Shown here one piece after another: positions 13,001 through 20,881 of a stretch of 22,282 nt of DNA. The DNA is from Euplotes aediculatus (taxonomy: Eukaryota > Ciliophora > Spirotrichea > Euplotida > Euplotidae): NCBI GenBank assembly GCA_030463445.1, contig JAQGFW010029288.1:1-22282 (forward strand), read 5' to 3'. The number at the start of each line of letters is the position of its first letter. Positions within the stretch are counted from its first letter, which is position 1. Both the position numbers and the translations under genes were made by a program. A model generated the notes under the pieces. The model had not been told where the DNA came from and ran no database searches. It was given only the letters and a program-made list of their open reading frames with translations.

Positions 13001-13946
13001 GAAAGCTATTTTAAACACTCAATACGGCTCTGCCGATGTATTAAGACTACAAGAAATCGAGAAACCTACGCCTAAATCAGACGAGGTGCTGATAAAAATT
13101 TATGCCACGACCGTCAACCGAACTGACACGGGGCTACGCTCGGCAGAATACTTTATTTCGAGGCTATTTACGGGGCTTTTTAAGCCAAGATTTCATGTTT
13201 TAGGAAGTGAGTTTGCGGGTGTCATTGAGCAAATCGGTAAGGATGTAAAGACTTTTGCGATAGGTGATGAGGTATTTGGATTGAGTACGACAAATTTCGG
13301 AACGCACGCCGAGTATATTGCCCTTCCCGAAAGTGGTTCAATCGCCCTAAAACCTAAAAATCTTGCATTTTACGAAGCCGCTTGTATTTTAGAAGGTCCA
13401 TATTTGGCACTGAATTATCTGCAAAAATTCAAAATTGCTAAAGATACTAAAATGCTTATCAATGGTACTTCTGGCTCAATCGGGAGTTCTGGGCTACAGA
13501 TTGCCAAATATTTTGGTGCAGAAGTTACGGCAGTTACCGATACCAAAAACATAGATTTAGCAAAATCTCTCGGAGCTGATTTTGTGGTAGATTATACCAA
13601 AGAAAACTTTACTGACACCGACCAAAAATTTGATTTAGTTTTTGATGCCGTAGGCAAAAGTTCCTTTTTTAAATGCAAAAAATTGCTCAAAGAAAACGGA
13701 ACTTATTTCTCGACCGAGCTTGGATATTTATCTCAAAATGTCTATTTGCCACTTTTCACAAAAAAGATAATTTTTCCGATTCCGAAAGATTCAAAAGAGC
13801 AAGTGCTGTTTTTTAAAGAATTAGCCGAAAACGGTAAACTCCGTGCGGTAATAGATAGATATTACACTCTTGAAGAAGTTGCCGAAGCCCACCGATACGT
13901 AGAAAAAGGCATGAAAGTGGGTAGCGTATCAATAAAAGTTGCCTAA
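12999..13946 (+). CDS. Zinc-independent MDR-family NAD(P)-dependent oxidoreductase
   Basis: A 315-residue medium-chain dehydrogenase/reductase of the quinone oxidoreductase branch, which reduces quinones or enones with NADPH. The GroES-like N-terminal half has VLIKIYATTVNRTDTGLRSAEY, the standard NxxD pattern, and LGSEFAGVIEQIG near 68-80. The Rossmann half has NGTSGSIGSSGLQIAKYFGA (about 155-174), a variant of the usual GASGGVG motif, then VTDTKNIDLAKSLGADFVVDY. The cysteine and histidine ligands of zinc alcohol dehydrogenases are missing. The substrate cannot be told. It starts 115 bases after the preceding gene and its start codon is part of a perfect inverted repeat, suggesting individual control. 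Confidence 0.85.
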   Translation: MKAILNTQYGSADVLRLQEIEKPTPKSDEVLIKIYATTVNRTDTGLRSAEYFISRLFTGLFKPRFHVLGSEFAGVIEQIGKDVKTFAIGDEVFGLSTTNFGTHAEYIALPESGSIALKPKNLAFYEAACILEGPYLALNYLQKFKIAKDTKMLINGTSGSIGSSGLQIAKYFGAEVTAVTDTKNIDLAKSLGADFVVDYTKENFTDTDQKFDLVFDAVGKSSFFKCKKLLKENGTYFSTELGYLSQNVYLPLFTKKIIFPIPKDSKEQVLFFKELAENGKLRAVIDRYYTLEEVAEAHRYVEKGMKVGSVSIKVA

Positions 13947-14050
13947 TTCTTAGGAGAATTTATAATGAAAGGTTCAAAACTGACAATCTTAAGAAACTGG
14001 ATTTTGAATCCTAAAAGCTAACACTACTTTTATAAATCGCTAAAAACCTT

Positions 14051-14058
14051 TATCTTTG
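14051..14058 (+). promoter_or_regulatory. Predicted -7 box (TATCTTTG) for nusB
   Basis: Exact TAnnTTTG match 26 bases before the nusB ATG. No clear TTG at the expected -33 distance; the region there is AT-rich. Confidence 0.45.
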
Positions 14059-14084
14059 CAAAAAAAATAGTTCTTTGAACGCCA

Positions 14085-15215
14085 ATGCTTAATAGACGAC
14101 TCATACGGATACGTGCGATGCAAGCCTTGTTTGCTTATAAACAAGCCGAAGGTGCCAATTTCCAATTAGGAATGGATTTAATAGCCGAAACTTTTGCCCC
14201 TAATCTCAACTCAATGGAATACCAAGACCGTGAGAAATTGGAAGGATACCGAAAGCTGGCTCAGCAGATGTTTCAAGAAATCATCTCTAAAACCGAACAG
14301 AAAGATGATTTTGAGCCGCCAAGAGAAGTCAAAAATGCAGTTGATAAAGCCCGTGAAATGTATCTTATGCGTAACCGCAAGGATACAGAGCATTATGCCC
14401 GTCAAAGCATTGCAGAAGCAGAAAAAGTCTATGATTTATATCTACTAATTTTGGCTCTTTATATTGAAGTAGCCGACCGTGCCAAACTCGACGATACTGA
14501 GTCTAAACTGGTTAATAATCAAGTAATTAAGACCCTTCGCCACGATAGGAATTTTGAATTGCAGCAAATTAGACGTAATGCCAATTGGAAAAACGAGCAG
14601 GTGCTGATTGCGAAATTCTACCGTGAAGCCGTCAAGAATAACCCTTATTATACCGAATATTGCTCTAAGAAAAATCATACGCTCGACGAAGATGTCTCGA
14701 TTTTGAAGTATTTGCTCAAAAACGTGATTCTGAAACACGAAATTACGATGGAATACTTCGACCGAGAAAATATGTATCTTGTGGATGACATCGAGACGCT
14801 CCGTTCGATGGTTACGCACACGATTCAGTCTATTATCGAAACGGGTCAGATAAAAGTAGAATTATTAGAAGAAGATTGGACGCAAAGTAAAGAATTTTTA
14901 CAAACTTTGTATCGCAAGACAATCGAAGATAATACTGAGCTTGAAGGATACTTGATTCCGAAACTCAAAAACTGGGATTATGAGCGTATCGCTATCATGG
15001 ATAAGATTTTGATGATGATGGGTTTGACCGAATTGATAAATTTTCCGAGTATTCCGATAAAAGTAACTATCAACGAAATCATCGAAATCGCCAAAGATTA
15101 CAGTACGCCAAAGAGTGGACAATTTATCAATGGGGTCTTGGATTCGTTATCAAAAGAATTAAAAGATAAAGGCATTATCCGCAAAACAGGGCGTGGGATG
15201 CTGGATAATAAATAA
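14085..15215 (+). CDS. nusB: Transcription antitermination factor NusB, long Bacteroidota form
   Basis: NusB binds boxA RNA with S10 (NusE) to keep RNA polymerase processive on rRNA operons. The protein has 376 residues, more than twice the length of E. coli NusB (139). That is usual in this phylum, where a helical N-terminal region precedes or interrupts the NusB fold. The opening MLNRRLIRIRAMQALFAYKQ is the NusB R-x-x-A-x-Q-xL-x-x-x start. The C-terminal third carries the RNA-binding half: WDYERIAIMDKILMMMGLTELI (about 302-323), then IPIKVTINEIIEIAKDYSTPKSGQFINGVLDSL (split here only by position, about 326-358). It is preceded by a -7 box and likely heads a run of co-directional housekeeping genes (ytxH-type, DUF1573, yajC). 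Confidence 0.93.
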   Translation: MLNRRLIRIRAMQALFAYKQAEGANFQLGMDLIAETFAPNLNSMEYQDREKLEGYRKLAQQMFQEIISKTEQKDDFEPPREVKNAVDKAREMYLMRNRKDTEHYARQSIAEAEKVYDLYLLILALYIEVADRAKLDDTESKLVNNQVIKTLRHDRNFELQQIRRNANWKNEQVLIAKFYREAVKNNPYYTEYCSKKNHTLDEDVSILKYLLKNVILKHEITMEYFDRENMYLVDDIETLRSMVTHTIQSIIETGQIKVELLEEDWTQSKEFLQTLYRKTIEDNTELEGYLIPKLKNWDYERIAIMDKILMMMGLTELINFPSIPIKVTINEIIEIAKDYSTPKSGQFINGVLDSLSKELKDKGIIRKTGRGMLDNK

Positions 15216-15277
15216 GTTTTGTTAATTAAAAGTCGTTAATAGAGATAAATTTCGGCTAACTAATTTTTGAAAATTTT

Positions 15278-15598
15278 ATGAGCAATTCATCAAGAAGTTT
15301 TATAGCATTTTTGGCAGGTGTTGCCACTGGTGCAGCCATCGGGATTCTTTATGCTCCAGATAAAGGAGAGGTTACAAGAGATAAACTGTCGTATCGTCTC
15401 AAAAACTACCGTGAACAGTTACAAAAATTTATTACAGACTTGATTGAGCGTGGCGATGAAGTCGCTCTCGAAATGGCTGGCGGAGATAGCTCGGCAAAAG
15501 CCGAAGGCCAAAAAGTAGTGAGCGAAGCACGCCAAAAAGCAGAACGTTTGCTCGAAGATGTCGAATCTTTGATGGAGCAGATTAAGTCAAGAGGATGA
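15278..15598 (+). CDS. YtxH domain-containing protein
   Basis: A 106-residue small protein. The N-terminal hydrophobic glycine/alanine helix FIAFLAGVATGAAIGILYAP (8-27) followed by D-K-G is the YtxH signature; in this family it is a membrane-associated or gas-vesicle-like segment. The rest (about 30-106) is a charged amphipathic helix likely to form a coiled coil. General YtxH proteins are linked to envelope stress, but the exact role is unknown. It follows nusB by 62 bases and precedes the DUF1573 lipoprotein by 41, so co-transcription is likely. Confidence 0.8.
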   Translation: MSNSSRSFIAFLAGVATGAAIGILYAPDKGEVTRDKLSYRLKNYREQLQKFITDLIERGDEVALEMAGGDSSAKAEGQKVVSEARQKAERLLEDVESLMEQIKSRG

Positions 15599-15639
15599 TT
15601 TTATTCGTAATCGTTTTGAATGAATTAGTAAAGTAGAAG

Positions 15640-16086
15640 ATGAAAAAGATACAAACTTTAATCATTTTATCTGTATTTTCGGTTGGTTTTATGATGTCTT
15701 GTGGGCCGTCTTCTTCAGCAAAAGGAAGTAGTACAGACTCATTGGCGGCAGTAGAAAATGCTCCGAAACTCCAATTCGTAGAAGAAAATTTCGATTTTGG
15801 TGAATTGAAAGAGGGCGATATTGTGGAACATAAATTCGCCTTTAAAAACGTAGGTAAAAGCCCACTTTTGATTAATGATGTACAGGTTCAGTGCGGTTGT
15901 ACGGTAGCTTCTAAGCCCGAAAAACCAATTGGAGTTGGGCAGCAAGATGTAATCACGGTGAGATTCAACACCGAACACAAAGCGGGGATTAATAAGAAAC
16001 AGGTAACTGTGTTTTCAAATGCTATTCCAAATCAAAATTCAATCACTTTTACAGCTGTCGTAAAAGGCAAAGAAGAAGCTAAGTAG
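15640..16086 (+). CDS. DUF1573 lipoprotein
   Basis: A 148-residue lipoprotein. The signal peptide MKKIQTLIILSVFSVGFMMSC ends in a lipobox with the lipidated cysteine at residue 21. The mature domain (about 45-145) has the DUF1573 Ig-like pattern: ENFDFGELKEGDIVEHKFAF, then LINDVQVQCGCTVASKP with the conserved CGC, then VRFNTEHKAGINKKQVTVFSN. DUF1573 proteins are abundant in Bacteroidota and have no settled function. It lies between the YtxH gene and yajC on the same strand, an arrangement I associate with this phylum. Confidence 0.88.
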   Translation: MKKIQTLIILSVFSVGFMMSCGPSSSAKGSSTDSLAAVENAPKLQFVEENFDFGELKEGDIVEHKFAFKNVGKSPLLINDVQVQCGCTVASKPEKPIGVGQQDVITVRFNTEHKAGINKKQVTVFSNAIPNQNSITFTAVVKGKEEAK

Positions 16087-16145
16087 AACACTTGAAAGTT
16101 ATTTGATTACTCAAAACATACAAAAAACAAGAAACAAATAAAACA

Positions 16146-16424
16146 ATGATTTTACTACAAGCAGGTGCAGGTGGCGGGATGTTCCAAATCTTATTTTTGG
16201 TTGGGATGATTGCCATTTTTTATTTCTTTATGATTCGTCCTCAACAAAAAAAGCAGAGCGACCAAAAGAAAATGATTGAAGAATTGAAAGAAGGCGATGA
16301 AGTTGTAACAATCGGTGGTATGCACGGAAAAATCCTTTCAAAAGATGAAAACACCGTAACGCTTTCGGCTGGTGGTGGTGCAAGATTGACATTCGAAAAA
16401 TCTTCAATTTCACGTAAGAAATAA
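16146..16424 (+). CDS. yajC: Preprotein translocase subunit YajC
   Basis: An accessory subunit of the Sec translocon, with SecDF. The 92 residues have one membrane helix (about 10-28, ILFLVGMIAIFYFFMIRPQQ) ending in the hallmark FMIRPQQKK. The basic and acidic cytoplasmic tail contains LKEGDEVVTIGGMHGKI and VTLSAGGGARLTFEKSSI, both typical. Length is normal. It follows the DUF1573 gene by 59 bases. Confidence 0.95.
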   Translation: MILLQAGAGGGMFQILFLVGMIAIFYFFMIRPQQKKQSDQKKMIEELKEGDEVVTIGGMHGKILSKDENTVTLSAGGGARLTFEKSSISRKK

Positions 16425-16433
16425 GAGTAAATG

Positions 16434-16475
16434 GTTCACGGTTTATGATACATACTTTGATTGTAATCCGTGAAC
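16434..16475 (+). repeat. Inverted repeat GTTCACGG/CCGTGAAC after yajC
   Basis: Eight-base arms at 16434-16441 and 16468-16475 enclose 26 bases. It begins 9 bases after the yajC stop. Its presence here is one reason for starting the next gene after it. Confidence 0.45.
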
Positions 16476-16486
16476 TTTTCAAGAAA

Positions 16487-17152
16487 ATGCTCAAGTCAAA
16501 ACTTCGACCGTTTATACTTTGTCTTGGTGCTGCATCGGTTTTTTGGTTGCTTGATGCCCTTAGCAAAGACGGATATTCTACGCAGGTATCGTATCCGATT
16601 CAGTTTCAATATGACCAAGAGTTGTATATTCCTCTCAGACCACTTCCGCAAAAAATTACGGTAAATCTTTCGAGTACAGGCTGGGGGCTACTCAAAAATA
16701 ATCTTTCTCTGGGTATAGAGCCACTTCTCTACAAAATTGATAATCCATTAAGGTTCAGGCAGCTAAATTCTTATATATTAGTTAAAAAATTATCATCTCA
16801 ATTAATAAGTTCACGAGTAAATTATGTGTTTTCTGATACATTAGAATTACGTTTTGACCGAAAATTAAAGAAGACAATTAAACTAAAAGTTGATAGTATT
16901 TCGATAGATTTAGCAAAAGGTTTTGTAGTATCGAGTCAGATTAATGTATTACCCAATTCGATTGTACTCGAAGGTCCCGAAAGTATCCTGAAAGATTATA
17001 GTACTTCGATAACACTACAGATTACGGCTAAACGTTTAGGAACAAATTATGATGAAAATATCAGAATTGATTACCCTAAAAATGCTTTGATTAAGTCTTC
17101 ATCAGAAAAGGCTTTGGTGAGTTTTGAGGTAGCAGAATTGCAGAATAGGTAA
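16487..17152 (+). CDS. YbbR-domain (CdaR-like) membrane-anchored protein
   Basis: A 221-residue protein with one N-terminal membrane helix (PFILCLGAASVFWLLDALS) and an extracytoplasmic beta-rich part matching YbbR-like repeats. The first repeat covers roughly YSTQVSYPIQFQYD to GLLKNN, and a later one includes LPNSIVLEGPESILKDYSTSITL. In Firmicutes the YbbR protein CdaR regulates the cyclic-di-AMP synthase CdaA; no such gene is nearby, so I do not assume that role. I choose the ATG at 16487, giving MLKSKLRPF before the helix. An in-frame ATG at 16445 would add 14 residues but lies inside an inverted repeat. The gene follows yajC, a common neighbour in this phylum. Confidence 0.75.
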   Translation: MLKSKLRPFILCLGAASVFWLLDALSKDGYSTQVSYPIQFQYDQELYIPLRPLPQKITVNLSSTGWGLLKNNLSLGIEPLLYKIDNPLRFRQLNSYILVKKLSSQLISSRVNYVFSDTLELRFDRKLKKTIKLKVDSISIDLAKGFVVSSQINVLPNSIVLEGPESILKDYSTSITLQITAKRLGTNYDENIRIDYPKNALIKSSSEKALVSFEVAELQNR

Positions 17153-17206
17153 TCAATTTTGTGAAATTCATAATTAGGAGTAAATTTAGAATAAAATAAC
17201 CAATCA

Positions 17207-17512
17207 ATGCCATCCGAAACTACACGTCGTTCGCAGGCTACGCCCATGAAAGATGCCATAGAGGCATTGTTGAAGACTTTTGACCTAAAAAAGAAGTTTA
17301 ACGAAACTTATTTGGTAGCTTTTTGGGAAAAAATGATGGGCAAATACATAGCTTCTCGTACCCGTGAGATATATGTAAAAAATAGGGTTCTATACCTAAA
17401 AATAGATTCTGCTCCGCTTCGCCAAGAACTCTTCATGGCAAAAACCAAAGTCATAGACATAATAAACAAAGAAACTGGCGAAACAACAATAGAAGACGTT
17501 GTATTTCTGTAA
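17207..17512 (+). CDS. DUF721 (DciA-like) protein
   Basis: A 101-residue DUF721 protein. The pattern is clear: an N-terminal helix MKDAIEALLKTFDLKKKFNETYLVAFWEKMMGKYIASRT, with the conserved W-x-x-[ML]-G region, and then the strands EIYVKNRVLYLKIDSAPLRQELFMAK. Members related to DciA load the replicative helicase DnaB in bacteria lacking DnaC. Whether this short form does so is unproven. In many Bacteroidota DUF721 genes lie near recF; here recN is about 1.5 kb away and on the other strand. Confidence 0.8.
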   Translation: MPSETTRRSQATPMKDAIEALLKTFDLKKKFNETYLVAFWEKMMGKYIASRTREIYVKNRVLYLKIDSAPLRQELFMAKTKVIDIINKETGETTIEDVVFL

Positions 17513-17544
17513 TCTGAACCTCTTTGCAGGTTTGGTGGTTATTA

Positions 17545-17578
17545 TGCTACAAATATTGAGAAATCAGACCTTGTAGCA
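17545..17578 (+). repeat. 8-bp inverted repeat upstream of the potassium channel gene
   Basis: TGCTACAA (17545-17552) and TTGTAGCA (17571-17578) are exact reverse complements with an 18-base loop, ending 6 bases before the ATG at 17585. It could be an operator, a leader hairpin or a dispersed repeat; I cannot decide between them. Confidence 0.4.
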
Positions 17579-17584
17579 CTTTTT

Positions 17585-18550
17585 ATGGCAAAAAATACAC
17601 TTGTCGAACGTGAAAAAAATCGCCAAGATTTAGGTTTTGGAACTAAACTTACCGAACGAAGCACTCGACTTATCCAGAAAGACGGGCTTTTTAATGTCCG
17701 CCGCAAAGGCCAATCTTTTGAGGCTTGGCTAAACGCTTATCATCGGCTAATTGTGATGTCGTGGCGGAAATTCATCTCCTTAATTTTTATTTATTATACA
17801 TTTCTGAATCTACTATTTGCGGGAATTTATTACGTAATTGGTATCGAACACCTAACCGGAATTGATACCTCAACTGCTCATGCTCAGTTTTGGGATGCGT
17901 TCTTTTTTAGTTCTCAAACGCTCACTACTGTCGGGTATGGTCGAATCGCCCCAACAGGTTTTTTGATGAGTTTCGTGGCGGCAATAGAATCTCTCGTTGG
18001 GCTTACTACTTTTGCTATCATTACTGGTTTGGTTTATGGGCGTTTTTCGAGACCCAACCCCAAAATAAGATTCAGTAAAAACATTCTCGTAGCTCCTTAT
18101 CTCGATACCAACGGCTTGATGTTTAGAATGGTTAATGAGCGTAGTAATCAGCTGATTAACGTAACGGTTTCGCTGTTGATGTCTCGAATCGAAGAACGAA
18201 ATGGGCATCCGTATAGGAGATATTATGCGTTAGATTTGGAGCGAAACAAAGTCAATTTCTTCCCTACAAACTGGACGATTGTCCATCCGATTACATCAGA
18301 AAGTCCACTTTTTGGCGAGACACCCGAAAGCATGAAGGCTTCTGATACTGAGTTTTTGATTGCCCTCGAAGGTACCGATGATACCTTTGCCGATGCTGTT
18401 CATACTCGAACGTCTTATCTGCACAATGAGGTTGTTTTTGGGGCAAAGTTTAAGCAGATGCTCGAAACCGACGAAATTGGCAATACTTATGTGTTAGATT
18501 TAGATTTGGTTGATGATTTTGAGCGAATTGCATTAAATCAACCTATTTAA
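17585..18550 (+). CDS. Inward-rectifier potassium channel, KirBac type
   Basis: A 321-residue inner-membrane channel, tetrameric in the family, passing K+ ions. The cytoplasmic N-terminus contains STRLIQKDGLFNVRRKG (about 26-42), typical of Kir proteins, then an amphipathic slide helix near 46-60. TM1 lies at about 64-87. The pore helix and selectivity filter are SSQTLTTVGYGRIAPTG, with TVGYG at 115-119. TM2 lies at about 127-152 and ends at the GRFSRP hinge. The rest is the immunoglobulin-like cytoplasmic Kir domain (about 160-315). All landmarks are intact and the length is normal. It ends at a bidirectional terminator. Confidence 0.93.
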   Translation: MAKNTLVEREKNRQDLGFGTKLTERSTRLIQKDGLFNVRRKGQSFEAWLNAYHRLIVMSWRKFISLIFIYYTFLNLLFAGIYYVIGIEHLTGIDTSTAHAQFWDAFFFSSQTLTTVGYGRIAPTGFLMSFVAAIESLVGLTTFAIITGLVYGRFSRPNPKIRFSKNILVAPYLDTNGLMFRMVNERSNQLINVTVSLLMSRIEERNGHPYRRYYALDLERNKVNFFPTNWTIVHPITSESPLFGETPESMKASDTEFLIALEGTDDTFADAVHTRTSYLHNEVVFGAKFKQMLETDEIGNTYVLDLDLVDDFERIALNQPI

Positions 18551-18587
18551 AACCCTGTCAGGGTCTATTGACTACTGACAGGGTTTT
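18549..18587. terminator. Bidirectional terminator between convergent genes
   Basis: AAAACCCTGTCAG (18549-18561) pairs exactly with CTGACAGGGTTTT (18575-18587), a 13-bp stem with a 13-base loop and A/T runs on both sides. It separates the potassium channel (plus) from the lipoprotein gene (minus, stop at 18592). Confidence 0.85.
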
Positions 18588-18591
18588 AGTT

Positions 18592-18981
18592 TTATTTCAA
18601 GAATTCTTCGGCTTTTTGTTTTGCTGCCATTGTCTTTTCTTTGATTTTTTCGCCTTCGGCTTTGGCCTCTGTCAATGCCTTGACTTTTTCTTTTACGTCT
18701 TGCATATCAGCCGCATCACCGAGTTTTGGCATCCAAACCTCCATATCGTTGTAGGCTCCATCGAGAGCCGAGCTAATATCTAATGCCTGTGCTTTGAGTG
18801 TAGTGTCGGCCTCTGCTTTTTTCATTACTTGCTCTTTCAGGTCTTCGAGTTTCATGCTCACAGGCATTACTTCGTCATGTAGTTTGAAGGCTTCTTCTTT
18901 GAGTTTTTCGGCGATTTCGGCATCTTTTGAGCCACAAGCAAAAACAAATACTGATAAAGCTAAAATAAATAGTTTTTTCAT
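18592..18981 (-). CDS. Small coiled-coil lipoprotein of unknown function
   Basis: A 129-residue protein. MKKLFILALSVFVFACG is a lipoprotein signal with the lipidated cysteine at residue 16. The remainder is lysine-, glutamate- and alanine-rich and almost wholly helical, with heptad-like spacing (AEIAEKLKEEAFKLHDEVMP, then MKLEDLKEQVMKK, and a long C-terminal helix from about 88). I do not recognise a defined family. It may be an envelope coiled-coil spacer. It is transcribed towards the bidirectional terminator and lies 68 bases after recN. Confidence 0.75.
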   Translation of the reverse strand: MKKLFILALSVFVFACGSKDAEIAEKLKEEAFKLHDEVMPVSMKLEDLKEQVMKKAEADTTLKAQALDISSALDGAYNDMEVWMPKLGDAADMQDVKEKVKALTEAKAEGEKIKEKTMAAKQKAEEFLK

Positions 18982-19023
18982 CTTGGTTTTGTTATTAATT
19001 AATTGATAGTCAATAAATTATTT

Positions 19024-19046
19024 ATACGGGTTGGAAACCCGTACTA
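19024..19046 (-). repeat. Dispersed short repeat, copy 2 (after the recN stop)
   Basis: The core folds as TACGGGTT/AACCCGTA with a three-base loop. On the minus strand it begins TAGTACGGGTTT three bases past the recN TAA, exactly as copy 1 does after the porin gene at 2570-2592. The two match at 20 of 23 positions. Confidence 0.65.
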
Positions 19047-19049
19047 CGC

Positions 19050-20708
19050 TTACACGTTAAATCCGAGCATTTCGATAGCACTATGAATCGCACTTTCGGA
19101 TGGATTTTCGCCACCAATCATCTTGGCAATCTCAATAATGCGTTCGTCTTGCGATAGTTTACGTACTTTACTAACGGTTTTTTTAGACGAATTATCTTTA
19201 TAAACATAAAAATGTGCTGTGCCACGTCCTGCGATTTGGTGGAGGTGTGTAATCGCCAAAACTTGAAGGCTATTTGCCATTTCACGCATCATTTTACCTA
19301 CTTTTATGGCAACCTCGCCCGAAATTCCGGTGTCAATCTCATCAAAAATTATCGTTGGTAGTGAGCGTTTATCGCCCAAAACATACTTGATAGCCAGCAT
19401 CAATCTCGAAAATTCGCCACCCGAAGCCACATCTTTCAATTGGCGTGGAGCGATACCCTTATTGGCACTGAACAAGAAGTTAATTTGGTCGATTCCGTCT
19501 TTGCTCAAATTTATGTTTTTGTGTTGAATTTTAAGCGAAGAATTTGGCATTCCGAGTTCGACCAAAAGTCCAACAACTCGTTTTTCGATTTCGGCTAATA
19601 CTTTCTGGCGAGCCTTCGATAGAGATTCAGCCGATTTTGTAGCAATTTCGAGAGCTTTATCAACTCGCTGCTTGGCGGCTTCGAGGTTTTCGGTGAGGTT
19701 TAGTACTTTACTCACTTTTTCTTCGAGAATCGCCTGAATTTCGAGTAATTCTCCATTCGATTTTACAGCGTGTTTTGTTTGTAATTTATAAATCAAATCG
19801 AGTCTTTCTTGAATATTACTGATTTTTTTATCGTCAACTTCGATATTTTCTTCTTCGTTTTCAATCTCACGAGATACATCCTTTAATTCAATCAAACAAG
19901 TCTGAATCCTATCTTTAAATTGTTGATAATCAGGAGAATACGAAGCGATTGGGTTTAGACTCGAAACAGTACTCTGTAATACCGAAACAATGGATTGTTC
20001 GTCGGCGTTGAGGTAAGCAAAGGCAGTCCGAAGGCGTTGTTTTACTTCTTCGGCGTGTTCTAAGATATTCAGTTCTTGTTCGAGTTGCTCTTGCTCGTTG
20101 GGGTCGAGCTTGGCTTTTGATAATTCTTCGAGCAAAAAACTATTGTAATCAAACTCTTTCTTGTTTTCTGCCGATTCGGCCAGCAATTGCTCGTAAGAAT
20201 CTTGCAGTTTTTTGTAGGTACGGTATTTCTCTTGATATTCTACCAATTTGTCGTGGCACTGAACGTAAGTATCCACGATTTGGAGTTGATATTCGTTTGA
20301 CCCCAACAGGATTGAATCGTGCTGAGAGTGAATATCCATCAACTGCGAAGTAATACTGCGGAGGGTTTCGAGTGTAACGGGTGTGTCGTTGATAAATGCC
20401 CGTGATTTTCCGCTCGGAGCAATTTCACGACGAATAATACACGGATTTTCAAAGTCTAACTCTTCTTCTTCAAAAATATTTTTGATGTAAAATCCCGACA
20501 TATCAAAAGTGCCTTCGATGATACACTTTTCGGATTCGTTATAGAGCGTTTTGGTATCGGCTCGGTTGCCGAGTAGCAGTCCCAATGCCCCCAACATGAT
20601 GGATTTACCTGCACCGGTTTCGCCTGTTATGATATTCAATGAGACATCAGGTGTAAATTCGAGATGCTCAATCAAAGCGTAATTCTTAATCAATAAATGT
20701 GAAAGCAT
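19050..20708 (-). CDS. recN: DNA repair protein RecN
   Basis: RecN is an SMC-like ATPase of double-strand break repair. The 552 residues have the expected layout. Walker A is GETGAGKS at about 29-36. The N-terminal ATPase half includes SGKSRAFINDTPVTLETLR and IHSQHDSILLG. A long coiled-coil region follows (about 145-380). The C-terminal half carries the ABC signature ASGGEFSRLMLAIKYVLG, Walker B PTIIFDEIDTGISGEVA and the ITHLHQIAGRG switch. Length is normal and no domain is missing. A -7 box match lies at 20762-20769. It is flanked upstream by the stress-protein terminator and downstream by a dispersed repeat, so it is probably transcribed alone or with the small lipoprotein. Confidence 0.97.
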   Translation of the reverse strand: MLSHLLIKNYALIEHLEFTPDVSLNIITGETGAGKSIMLGALGLLLGNRADTKTLYNESEKCIIEGTFDMSGFYIKNIFEEEELDFENPCIIRREIAPSGKSRAFINDTPVTLETLRSITSQLMDIHSQHDSILLGSNEYQLQIVDTYVQCHDKLVEYQEKYRTYKKLQDSYEQLLAESAENKKEFDYNSFLLEELSKAKLDPNEQEQLEQELNILEHAEEVKQRLRTAFAYLNADEQSIVSVLQSTVSSLNPIASYSPDYQQFKDRIQTCLIELKDVSREIENEEENIEVDDKKISNIQERLDLIYKLQTKHAVKSNGELLEIQAILEEKVSKVLNLTENLEAAKQRVDKALEIATKSAESLSKARQKVLAEIEKRVVGLLVELGMPNSSLKIQHKNINLSKDGIDQINFLFSANKGIAPRQLKDVASGGEFSRLMLAIKYVLGDKRSLPTIIFDEIDTGISGEVAIKVGKMMREMANSLQVLAITHLHQIAGRGTAHFYVYKDNSSKKTVSKVRKLSQDERIIEIAKMIGGENPSESAIHSAIEMLGFNV

Positions 20709-20761
20709 ATCTTTCAGTGGTATGTTACCAATAAACAGTTTATGATAGACTGTTCTGACAA

Positions 20762-20769
20762 CAAAGATA
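20762..20769 (-). promoter_or_regulatory. Predicted -7 box (TATCTTTG) for recN
   Basis: The minus strand reads TATCTTTG, an exact TAnnTTTG match 53 bases before the recN ATG. No TTG at the right -33 distance was found. Confidence 0.45.
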
Positions 20770-20822
20770 AATCCAATAGTGCAAAATGTGGGGTTATTTA
20801 CAAAAAATTATTATTGAAACAA

Positions 20823-20856
20823 AAACCTCCAAACGCCTGAAAGCCCTTGGAGGTTT
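20823..20856 (-). terminator. Terminator of the universal stress protein gene; also a dispersed repeat
   Basis: AAACCTCCAA (20823-20832) pairs with TTGGAGGTTT (20847-20856). On the minus strand the stem ends in a T-rich run, 25 bases past the stress-protein stop. The arms match those at 12894-12920. Confidence 0.7.
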
Positions 20857-20881
20857 GAAAATAGACGAATATGTATCAAAA

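Noticed and set aside
16678-16692. CTGGGGGCTA in the YbbR-domain gene
   Set aside because: No flanking stem of the right form; the bases next to the loop are C and C.
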